DNA of 64,000 nucleotides. Source: Sulfurimonas sp. Its GTDB lineage: Bacteria; Campylobacterota; Campylobacteria; Campylobacterales; Sulfurimonadaceae. Location of the stretch: positions 186,001-250,000 of the forward strand of contig JAKFWK010000005.1 of assembly GCA_021732045.1 (NCBI GenBank), in the 5' to 3' direction. Below the pieces are notes generated by a model, which made no database searches, was not told where the DNA came from, and worked only from the letters and a program-made list of their open reading frames with translations. The translations under genes were made by a program, and so were the position numbers. Shown here in pieces: positions 49,632 through 57,580 of this stretch. How positions within the stretch are numbered: the stretch's first letter is position 1; every line of letters begins with the position of its first letter.

Positions 49632-50628
49632 AATTCGCTATAATCAACTGCACGACACTTATGTCATTATGGCTCCACAGAGACTTCGCCGTCCAGATTT
49701 TGCCACAATTAAAACACAAGCTGAAAATGACAGACTATGTCCGTTTTGTGAGGGAAATGAAGCTTTTACACCAAAAGAGATATTCGCTATGCGTAATCCT
49801 GAATCTATGGCAAATCATAGAGATTGGTATACTCGTGTCATTCCAAATCTATATAAAGCCGTAGAGATAGAGGCTCCATATCAAAAATATGATGGAAATT
49901 TTGTGCATTGGGATGGATTTGGTGCGCATGAGATAATTATTGACACGCCTTCTCATAAAATATCTATGAGTGAGTGGAGCCTTTGGGAGATGGTTGTTTG
50001 GTTGAAAACTCTGCGTAGTCGTGTTGAGGATTTGCGCCGTGACCATAGACTTGTCTTTATCTCACTATTTAAAAACGAGGGCGCAAATGCTGGCTCAACT
50101 ATGAGTCACTCTCACACACAGTTGATTGCTCTGCCTATTATCCCAAAAATTCAACATGAGATGAATGTACGCTGTTGTGAATATTTTGAGAAAAATTCAC
50201 AAACACTTATGGAGTCGATAATCCTAAATGAAGAAGAGGCAAAAGTTCGAATGGTTGAGAGCTATGGAGAGTTTAGTGCATTCTGCCCCTATGCAAGCAG
50301 TTACCCGTTTGAAGTCATCATAAGTTCGAAAAAAAATATTGGTCAAATAGATACTATTAATGATGTTCATATTAATGAGCTAGTCACACTTCTTTTTTCC
50401 ATAATACAAAAGATGAAAAACATACATGGAGATGTCCCATTTAACCTTTGGATCTCTACTCCTCCACTTGGAGTAGATGCTCCATCATCTGAGCCATATC
50501 GACTAATGATTCGTATTATGCCGCGTATCTACCGACTAGGTGGGTTTGAAGTTGGCACACAGATGATGATTAATCCAGTAGAGCCAGAATTCGCAGCTAA
50601 ACTTTTAAGAGGAGAAGAAGATGTCTAG
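49624..50628 (+). CDS. GalT-family nucleotidyltransferase, possibly an ADP-glucose phosphorylase
   Basis: A 334-residue HIT-superfamily protein. Zinc ligands begin at C39-P-F-C42, and the active His triad is H162-S-H164-T-Q166 in AGSTMSHSHTQLIALP. E. coli GalT has HPHGQ; the SHSH-type motif resembles the plant GalT-like ADP-glucose phosphorylase, so I suspect ADP-glucose rather than UDP-galactose chemistry. The glycogen-gene context and lack of galK or galE nearby support that. Both ends overlap neighbours by 8 bases. Standard annotation would be galactose-1-phosphate uridylyltransferase. Confidence 0.85.
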   Translation: MSEIRYNQLHDTYVIMAPQRLRRPDFATIKTQAENDRLCPFCEGNEAFTPKEIFAMRNPESMANHRDWYTRVIPNLYKAVEIEAPYQKYDGNFVHWDGFGAHEIIIDTPSHKISMSEWSLWEMVVWLKTLRSRVEDLRRDHRLVFISLFKNEGANAGSTMSHSHTQLIALPIIPKIQHEMNVRCCEYFEKNSQTLMESIILNEEEAKVRMVESYGEFSAFCPYASSYPFEVIISSKKNIGQIDTINDVHINELVTLLFSIIQKMKNIHGDVPFNLWISTPPLGVDAPSSEPYRLMIRIMPRIYRLGGFEVGTQMMINPVEPEFAAKLLRGEEDV

Positions 50629-52042
50629 ACGCATATTGTTTGTATCGAGTGAAGTATATCCTTTTGCAAAAACTGGAGGATTAGCTGATGTGTCGCATAG
50701 CTTACCGCGTGCTCTAAATGCTATCTATAATGTCGAAGTTGTGATGCCCCTTTATCGCTCTATTGATAAAGAAAAATACAACATCTCTCCTTGGGGGAAG
50801 CCTTTTGATCTGCTTATGGGAGGAGTTTCTTACCCACTGCAATTTCATAGCTGTACATTTGAGGGAATTAAGTATCTTTTTATCTACACTCCTTGTTTGT
50901 GTGATAGAGAGTTTTTATATGGAACGCATGAGGCTGGTTACGAGGACAATGCTATCCGTTTTGGGCTTTTTTCTTGGGCAATTATGCTGTTGCTAAAAGG
51001 TGAACATTATGATATTGTCCATCTAAATGATTGGCAGAGCGCATTGGTTGCTCTGCTAGTAAATGAAGAGAGTTTGATTTCAACTAAAACTATCTTCACT
51101 ATTCATAATCTAGCCTATCAAGGGGTGTTTGAGCACTCTGTTTTAAAATTCATCGGAATAGATGAGCGATATTTTACGATGGATGCTCTTGAGTTTTATA
51201 ATAAAGTGAATTTCATAAAAGCTGGAATCGCTTACGCACAAAGCGTTACAACAGTCAGTCCTACTTATGCAAAGGAGATTTTATCTCATAAATATGGATG
51301 TGGACTGGAGGGTTTTTTAGAACTTCATTCTTATAAACTAAGAGGCATACTCAATGGCATTGATGCAGAGCATTTTTCCCCTGTTAGTGACACGGCTTTA
51401 GTTGCTACCTATAATAGCGTAAAAGGCAAACGAGTATCTAAGAGTGCCTTTTTAAAGCACATTAAACTCAAAGGAGTGACAAAACCACTTTTTGTGTTTA
51501 TTGGTCGTTTTGCTGAGCAAAAAGGGATGGATTTGTTGATTGAATCTCTTGATAAAATTGCCCATATGGATTGCAATATCGCACTTTTAGGGGAAGGTGC
51601 AAATCACTTTCATGAAGAGCTAACGCTTCTCTCTCAGCGCCATAAAAATATACATTTAACGATTAAGTATGATGAAGCATTTGCACATCAGATGTACGCC
51701 GCAAGTGACTTTTTACTGATGCCATCACTTTTTGAGCCGTGTGGTTTAAATCAAATGATTGCTTTTGCTTATGGGTCTATCCCAATCGTCCACCATGTTG
51801 GAGGATTGGCGGATACTGTAAAGCGTTTTGATGGTTATGATGCTGCGAGCTCGTATGGATATGGAGTGCTGTTTAACACCCCAAAATCTCGTTCTTTTGT
51901 AGGGGCAGTTCAAAAAGCACTTGATCTTTACAGTGATAAAAAACTCTTTGAAGAGATTGCCAATCACAATATGAAATGTGATTTTTCTTGGACGAAAAGC
52001 GCGAAAATTTATAGCGATCTTTATGAGAAACTTCTAAAATGA
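50621..52042 (+). CDS. glgA: Glycogen synthase, copy 1
   Basis: A 473-residue GT5 glucosyltransferase that extends alpha-1,4-glucan from ADP-glucose. The sugar-nucleotide loop is EVYPFAKTGGLADV at residues 11-24. HLNDWQSALV, IHNLAYQGVF, the second-domain FIGRFAEQKGMDLL and SLFEPCGLNQMIAFAYG, with the catalytic Glu region, are all intact. Both ends are coupled: 8-base overlap with the GalT-like gene and 4-base overlap (ATGA) with the glucokinase gene. A second, longer synthase lies two genes downstream. Confidence 0.95.
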   Translation: MSRRILFVSSEVYPFAKTGGLADVSHSLPRALNAIYNVEVVMPLYRSIDKEKYNISPWGKPFDLLMGGVSYPLQFHSCTFEGIKYLFIYTPCLCDREFLYGTHEAGYEDNAIRFGLFSWAIMLLLKGEHYDIVHLNDWQSALVALLVNEESLISTKTIFTIHNLAYQGVFEHSVLKFIGIDERYFTMDALEFYNKVNFIKAGIAYAQSVTTVSPTYAKEILSHKYGCGLEGFLELHSYKLRGILNGIDAEHFSPVSDTALVATYNSVKGKRVSKSAFLKHIKLKGVTKPLFVFIGRFAEQKGMDLLIESLDKIAHMDCNIALLGEGANHFHEELTLLSQRHKNIHLTIKYDEAFAHQMYAASDFLLMPSLFEPCGLNQMIAFAYGSIPIVHHVGGLADTVKRFDGYDAASSYGYGVLFNTPKSRSFVGAVQKALDLYSDKKLFEEIANHNMKCDFSWTKSAKIYSDLYEKLLK

Positions 52043-52881
52043 AAAAACTTTTTATAGATGTTGGTGGCACCTATCTGCGAAGCGAAATCTATAGTGACGG
52101 AGTGGTTTTGCAGGAGAAAATCAAAACTGATTCTACAGGGTTAATGCAGTATATTGACACTATAATTATGGCTCATAATGATATTGAATTTATTGGGATT
52201 TCGTACGCTGGGCAGGTAGATGGTGGGGTTATTATTGCTGCTCCAAATATTCATATTGATGAATATGAGATTATGCACCGTGTAAAAGAGCGCTATGGCG
52301 TTGAGCTTAAGATTGACAACGACCTCAACTGTGCTATTTTTGCAGAAGCGGAGTATTGGAAATCAGATAATATCGCTCTGTTGTTTGTAGGAACTGGCAT
52401 CGGTTCAGCAGTTATAGATAACAAAAAATTAGTACGAGGAAGTAGAAATATCTCTTACGAAATAGGGCACATTCCCTATAGGAAAGCTCCATTTTTTTGT
52501 GGATGTGGACGAAATAACTGCATTGAACTCTACTCATCTGGCTCTGCTATGGCTAAATGGCTAAACTATTATGGGAGCAATAAACTTTCAAATCTTACGG
52601 AGCTTAAAAATTCACAAATCAAAGAAGAACGCCAAGTTGCAGAGAATTTTGAGCAGGGACTACTTTATGCCATTGGAACGCTAATAACCATCTCTAATCC
52701 AGAAATAGTTGTTTTAGGTGGAGGTGTTATAGCTCAAAATTCTTATCTAATTGACTTTATAAAAGAAAATATAAAAAATTATGCGCTAGGTCCATCCCTA
52801 GAATCACTTCGCATCGAACAGAGTTTTTTAGAAAATGCATCACTTGAGGGTGCAAAATTATTAGGAAAAATTTATGAATAA
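52039..52881 (+). CDS. ROK-family glucokinase
   Basis: A 280-residue sugar kinase. FIDVGGTYLRSEI is the phosphate loop, VKERYGVELKIDNDLNCAIFAEA carries the catalytic Asp, and YEIGHIPYRKAPFFCGCGRNNCIELYSSG has the ROK zinc site (Cys-x-Cys-x4-Cys after the His). It phosphorylates glucose, presumably that freed by GH57 or glucan turnover, to glucose-6-P for Pgi. It sits between the two glycogen synthase genes and overlaps both (4 and 8 bases). Confidence 0.9.
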   Translation: MKKLFIDVGGTYLRSEIYSDGVVLQEKIKTDSTGLMQYIDTIIMAHNDIEFIGISYAGQVDGGVIIAAPNIHIDEYEIMHRVKERYGVELKIDNDLNCAIFAEAEYWKSDNIALLFVGTGIGSAVIDNKKLVRGSRNISYEIGHIPYRKAPFFCGCGRNNCIELYSSGSAMAKWLNYYGSNKLSNLTELKNSQIKEERQVAENFEQGLLYAIGTLITISNPEIVVLGGGVIAQNSYLIDFIKENIKNYALGPSLESLRIEQSFLENASLEGAKLLGKIYE

Positions 52882-54349
52882 ATTAAAGATACTCATAGCA
52901 GCCTCAGAGGTTGTTCCTTTTGCCAAAACTGGCGGTTTGGCTGATGTGGTTGGCGCACTTCCTAAAGCGCTCCACTCTCTTGGACATGATGTGCGAGTGG
53001 TTATGCCTCGTTATTATGTTGTAGATATCAAGAAGTATAAGTTAAAACCATTAGTAGGTGCCCTTGGAGTTCCTATGGGAATTATGGGCGAAATTTGGGC
53101 TTTGGTCTATGAGGGAGTTTTGCCTGATAGTGCGGTCCCTGTATATTTTATTGAGTACGAAGATTTTTTTGGTCGCAGTGGTCTGTATGATGATGGTGTA
53201 AATGGATATGATGACAATGATAATAGGTTTATCTTCTTCTCGCGTGCCGTGATGCAGTTGGCAAAAAAGCTTGAGTTTCATCCAGATGTGATTCACGCAA
53301 ATGATTGGCATACCGCAACTATACCAATGCTACTAAACACAATTTACGCGTTTGATAGTAATTTCGCCTACACAGGCTCTCTTTTGAGTATCCACAACCT
53401 CCAACATCAAGGGAAGTTTTACAAAGGAGTGATGGATGTTATGGGAATCGGCTGGAATCACTTTTATGAAATGCAAGAGCATGACAGCGTAAATCTTCTT
53501 AAAGGTGGTATCGTTCACGCAGATGCAGTGAGTACAGTAAGTCAAAAATATGCGCAGGAGATTCGCTCAAACGAGTTTGGTTGGGGGCTTAATGGGTTGA
53601 TTGACTCATACTCATATAAACTTCATGGGATACTTAATGGCGTAGATTATGATGAGTGGAATCCTTCACTTGACTCATTTATTGCCAAAAAATTTGATAC
53701 TAAGAATATGAGTCCAAAGGCTATCTGTAAAGCGGATATTCAGGCGAGTTTTAACCTTCCCCAAAGAGGAGATGTCCCTCTGATTGGATTTGTTGGCAGG
53801 TTAGTTGAGCAAAAAGGAATCCACCTGCTTGCATCTGCTATTTACAAAATTTTAGAGATGGATATTCAGATTGTGATGCTAGGTGCAGGAGAGAAGTGGG
53901 CTGAGCACTTTTTTGGAGAAATTGCGTTTAAATATCCCGAAAAATTTAGTTGTTACATTGGATACAGAAATGATTTAGCACACAAAATAGAAGCTGGAAG
54001 TGACCTCTTTTTGATGCCTTCACTTTTTGAACCATGTGGATTAAACCAAATCTATAGCCTTCGCTATGGAACACTTCCCATTGTTCGCGCAACTGGTGGC
54101 TTAGATGATACGATTGAGAGTTACCACAACGATTCAAAGCACGGCAACGGATTTAAGTTTACCGATGCTACGCCAGAGGCTCTTTTTAATACAATTGGCT
54201 GGGCTGTTTATACCTACTATAACGATAAAGTAGGATTTGATAATTTGCGTAAAAATGCTATGTCCGCACGCTTTGACTGGATTGCTGCAGCTAAAGAGTA
54301 TGAAGCACTTTACTATAAGATTGCAAAAGGGAGAAAAGGACATGTATAA
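52874..54349 (+). CDS. glgA: Glycogen synthase, copy 2
   Basis: A 491-residue GT5 synthase closer to the standard bacterial GlgA in length and sequence than copy 1: ASEVVPFAKTGGLADVVGALPKAL, HANDWHTATIPMLL, SIHNLQHQGKF, GFVGRLVEQKGIHLL, PSLFEPCGLNQIYSLRYGTLPIVRATGGLDDT. All catalytic segments are present, so both copies look active. Having two diverged copies in one transcription unit suggests division of labour, for instance priming versus elongation or different sugar nucleotides. It overlaps glk and glgB by 8 bases each. Confidence 0.96.
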   Translation: MNKLKILIAASEVVPFAKTGGLADVVGALPKALHSLGHDVRVVMPRYYVVDIKKYKLKPLVGALGVPMGIMGEIWALVYEGVLPDSAVPVYFIEYEDFFGRSGLYDDGVNGYDDNDNRFIFFSRAVMQLAKKLEFHPDVIHANDWHTATIPMLLNTIYAFDSNFAYTGSLLSIHNLQHQGKFYKGVMDVMGIGWNHFYEMQEHDSVNLLKGGIVHADAVSTVSQKYAQEIRSNEFGWGLNGLIDSYSYKLHGILNGVDYDEWNPSLDSFIAKKFDTKNMSPKAICKADIQASFNLPQRGDVPLIGFVGRLVEQKGIHLLASAIYKILEMDIQIVMLGAGEKWAEHFFGEIAFKYPEKFSCYIGYRNDLAHKIEAGSDLFLMPSLFEPCGLNQIYSLRYGTLPIVRATGGLDDTIESYHNDSKHGNGFKFTDATPEALFNTIGWAVYTYYNDKVGFDNLRKNAMSARFDWIAAAKEYEALYYKIAKGRKGHV

Positions 54350-56267
54350 TCACCCTATATATCACGATATATCTCTGCTTAGCGAGATGGATATTTACCT
54401 ATTTAAACAAGGTAATCACACTAAACTTTACAACAAATTTGGGGCTCACCCAATGGAGCGTGATGCAGAGATGGGAGTTCATTTTGCAGTGTGGGCTCCA
54501 AATGCGGCGTCTGTAAGTGTTCGTGGCGATTTTAACCACTACAGCACAACAACACACCCTTTGGCTCTTAGGAGCGATGATTCTGGGATTTGGGAAGGGT
54601 TTGTTCTTGGTGTTACAATGGGAGTTACCTACAAATATCACATTGTCTCAAAATTTCATAATATCATCCATGATAAGAGCGATCCTTTTGGATTCTATGC
54701 AGAAGTGCCAGCAAAATCAGCATCTAAAGTTTGGAATATTGATAAAAATGTTTGGAACGATGGCGAGTGGATGGCAAATAGATTTAAGAAAAATGCACAT
54801 GACGCACCAATCACTGTTTATGAGATACATCTAGGCTCGTGGCGAAGAAAGGTGGAGGAGGATAATCGCTCTTTAACTTATTTTGAGCTGGCAAATGAGC
54901 TTGTAGAATATCTTAAGATGATGAATTATACTCATGTTGAGTTTATGCCACTCACGGAATTTCCGTATGATGGCTCATGGGGATATCAAGTTGTTGGATA
55001 TTTCTCAGCAACAGCGCGTTTTGGAACTCCAAATGATCTTATGTTTTTGATTGATACTCTTCATCAAAATGGCATTGGCGTTATTATGGATTGGGTGCCT
55101 TCACATTTTGCGGTTGATATGCATGGACTTATAAACTTTGATGGAACGGCACTTTATGAACATGACGATCCGCGTCAAGGTTTTCATCCTGAGTGGGGTA
55201 GCATCATCTTTAACTATGGACGAAATGAAGTGCAGTCATTCTTGCTAAGTTCCGCAATGTTTTGGTGTGATAAATATCACATTGATGGGATTCGCGTTGA
55301 TGGAGTTGCATCTATGCTCCATCTTGATTATGCGCGCAAAGAGGGAGAGTGGATACCAAATAAACATGGCGGAAATAAAAATCTTGAAGCCATAGAATTT
55401 TTAAAAAAGCTAAACACGCTCATCTATGGTGAATTTTGTGACATTGTGATGATTGCTGAGGAATCAACTGCTTTTCCGATGGTAACTCGTCCTGTTAGCG
55501 TTGGAGGATTGGGATTTGGATTTAAGTGGAATATGGGCTGGATGCATGACTCACTAAAATATATGAGTTATGACCCAATCTACCGATCGCATCATCATCA
55601 TCAGCTCACATTTAGTATGTGGTATGGATTTGATGAAAACTTTATGCTGCCGCTTAGTCATGATGAAGTTGTCCACATGAAAGGCTCTTTGATTAACAAG
55701 ATGCCAGGCGACAACAACCAGAAATTTGCCAATTTACGCTCTTTGTATGCTTACATGATGGCTCATCCTGGAAAAAAATTGCTCTTTATGGGAGGCGAAA
55801 TTGCCCAGTTTGCAGAGTGGAATTTTGAGCGCTCACTTGATTGGCATCTGCTTGAGTACCCTCTGCACAGTGGTTTGCAAAAAATGGTTAGTTCTCTAAA
55901 CCAACTGTATCGCCTTGAGCGAGCTTTACATCTATATGATGAGAAACGAGAGGGGTTTGAGTGGATTGATGATAGAGACTACAGCCACAACTGTATCAGC
56001 TTTATGCGCAAAAGTGATAATCCCCTTGAGACTATTTATGTTGTTTGTAATTTCTCTGATATAACGCGAGATGGTTATCTTTTAGGTGTTCCCCATGAGG
56101 GAGAATACGAAGAGATATTTAACTCTCAATCCACTGCTTATGATGGGTGGAACATTGGAAACACTAAACCAGTTCAAGCAACCAGAGAATCAGCCATGGG
56201 AAGAGAGCTTTCCATCTCGCTAACTCTACCTCCGCTTGGGGTAATTTATCTGAAGCGTAATAGCTAA
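54342..56267 (+). CDS. glgB: 1,4-alpha-glucan branching enzyme
   Basis: A 641-residue GH13 enzyme that introduces alpha-1,6 branches into glycogen. An N-terminal CBM48 (FAVWAPNAASVSVRGDFNHYSTTTHPL) precedes the barrel. The barrel has the nucleophile Asp in GIRVDGVASMLHLDY, the acid/base Glu in MIAEESTAFP and the transition-state Asp in LPLSHDEVVHMKGSL. The start is ATG 54342 with GGGAGAAAAGGAC upstream, overlapping glgA by 8 bases. It is the last gene of the glycogen run and is followed by a hairpin. Confidence 0.97.
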   Translation: MYNHPIYHDISLLSEMDIYLFKQGNHTKLYNKFGAHPMERDAEMGVHFAVWAPNAASVSVRGDFNHYSTTTHPLALRSDDSGIWEGFVLGVTMGVTYKYHIVSKFHNIIHDKSDPFGFYAEVPAKSASKVWNIDKNVWNDGEWMANRFKKNAHDAPITVYEIHLGSWRRKVEEDNRSLTYFELANELVEYLKMMNYTHVEFMPLTEFPYDGSWGYQVVGYFSATARFGTPNDLMFLIDTLHQNGIGVIMDWVPSHFAVDMHGLINFDGTALYEHDDPRQGFHPEWGSIIFNYGRNEVQSFLLSSAMFWCDKYHIDGIRVDGVASMLHLDYARKEGEWIPNKHGGNKNLEAIEFLKKLNTLIYGEFCDIVMIAEESTAFPMVTRPVSVGGLGFGFKWNMGWMHDSLKYMSYDPIYRSHHHHQLTFSMWYGFDENFMLPLSHDEVVHMKGSLINKMPGDNNQKFANLRSLYAYMMAHPGKKLLFMGGEIAQFAEWNFERSLDWHLLEYPLHSGLQKMVSSLNQLYRLERALHLYDEKREGFEWIDDRDYSHNCISFMRKSDNPLETIYVVCNFSDITRDGYLLGVPHEGEYEEIFNSQSTAYDGWNIGNTKPVQATRESAMGRELSISLTLPPLGVIYLKRNS

Positions 56268-56277
56268 GAGTGTCATA

Positions 56278-56301
56278 GGTATAGAGATTTTTATCTATAC
56301 C
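56278..56301 (+). terminator. Hairpin after glgB
   Basis: GGTATAGA at 56278-56285 pairs with TCTATACC at 56294-56301 around an 8-base T-rich loop. There is no T-run after it, so it may stabilise the 3' end rather than terminate. Confidence 0.4.
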
Positions 56302-56336
56302 CAGATAAAATAGAAAGCTCCACTAAAGATAGAAAA

Positions 56337-56396
56337 ATGAAACCGCGCCACCCTAAAGAGACGCAAAAAACAGCTAAAAAAACTAAAGAAAAATAA
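56337..56396 (+). CDS. Possible 19-residue basic peptide
   Basis: A short open frame encodes MKPRHPKETQKTAKKTKEK, with nine Lys/Arg out of 19. It lies in the gap between glgB and aroB, in the same frame as glgB, which stays open for 43 codons after the glgB stop. The RBS is weak. I do not recognise it; it may be chance, helped by A-rich sequence. Confidence 0.2.
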   Translation: MKPRHPKETQKTAKKTKEK

Positions 56397-56530
56397 GCAC
56401 TCTTTAAAAATTTAAAATAGTTTTTTAATTTTTGTCTATATCAGATTCTTGATTTGGCACTTTATTAGCGATTTATTAGTATTTTTTAAGTATCATCTAC
56501 GAGATTATATAAATTATTTATGGATAAAAA

Positions 56531-57580
56531 ATGCAAGTAAATATCGCTCTTAAAAAGATTGTTGATGATTCGTATGACATTACAATCGACACACTTCCAA
56601 AGCTTCATTTTGATAAAAAAGTAGCTATTGTTACAAACTCCACTATCTCTAAACTTCACTTAGGGTATCTTCTTTCAAAAATTAGTGCAAAAGAGCTTCA
56701 TGTCATAACTTTAAAGGATGGCGAAGAGTATAAAAATCAAGAGAGTATAGATGAGATTTTAAACTCTTTGTTTGAACATAGATTTAACCGTAAATCTATG
56801 TTGATTGCCTTTGGTGGCGGTGTTATTGGTGATATGACGGGATACGCTGCTAGCATCTATCAAAGAGGGATTGATTTTATTCAGATTCCAACAACGCTTC
56901 TCTCTCAAGTAGATGCAAGCGTTGGTGGCAAAACTGGCATGAATAATGCCTTTGGGAAAAATCTTATTGGCTCTTTTCATCAACCAAAAGCGGTCTATAT
57001 CGACCCATATTTTTTAACGACTCTACCAAAAAGAGAGTTTGGTGCTGGTTTTGCTGAAATAGTCAAAATGGCAGTTACTTTTAATGAAGTTTTTTTTAAA
57101 TTTTTAGAGGGCGCAAATCTTGATGATAAAGAGATTTTAGTTGATGTAATAAAACAAGCCGTACAAACAAAAGCTAGTGTTGTGGCGCAAGATGAGAAAG
57201 AGCATGGGCTAAGAGCTGCTCTTAATTATGGGCATACTTTCGGTCATGTTATAGAAAATGAGACTGCATATAAAGAATTTTTACATGGTGAAGCGGTGGC
57301 TATTGGCATGGTGATGGCAAATGAACTAGCTGTTGAAGTCGGACTCATGAACGCCGAAGAAGCATCCAGAGTTAAGGTGCTTTTGGAAAAATATGCACTG
57401 CCGGTGTCTTACGAGATTAAAGATGCAGATGCTTTTTATGAGCTTTTCTCTTTGGATAAAAAAAGCTCTGATTCATCGGTAACTTTTATTTTGCCTCGTG
57501 GAATAGGTGATGTTGTTATAACTGACAAGATTGATGCTAGCACTGTTGTTTCTGTTTTGAATAGATTTGGAGATAGATAG
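56531..57580 (+). CDS. aroB: 3-dehydroquinate synthase
   Basis: A 349-residue enzyme of the shikimate pathway that converts DAHP to 3-dehydroquinate using NAD and a divalent metal. KDGEEYKN, AFGGGVIGDMTGYAASIYQRGIDFIQIPTTLLSQVDASVGGKTGMN and the metal-ligand segments LNYGHTFGH and HGEAVAIGM are present. It begins a tightly packed unit with mscS, mtaB, the ftsH-like gene, bioV and mogA, with no gap before mscS (stop and ATG adjacent). The first part of this order matches Helicobacter. Confidence 0.97.
   Translation: MQVNIALKKIVDDSYDITIDTLPKLHFDKKVAIVTNSTISKLHLGYLLSKISAKELHVITLKDGEEYKNQESIDEILNSLFEHRFNRKSMLIAFGGGVIGDMTGYAASIYQRGIDFIQIPTTLLSQVDASVGGKTGMNNAFGKNLIGSFHQPKAVYIDPYFLTTLPKREFGAGFAEIVKMAVTFNEVFFKFLEGANLDDKEILVDVIKQAVQTKASVVAQDEKEHGLRAALNYGHTFGHVIENETAYKEFLHGEAVAIGMVMANELAVEVGLMNAEEASRVKVLLEKYALPVSYEIKDADAFYELFSLDKKSSDSSVTFILPRGIGDVVITDKIDASTVVSVLNRFGDR

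Noticed and set aside
54237..54341. Earlier start for glgB within glgA
   Set aside because: Would add 35 residues read out of frame from glgA; ATG 54342 has GGGAGAAAAGGAC and fits the 8-bp overlap pattern.
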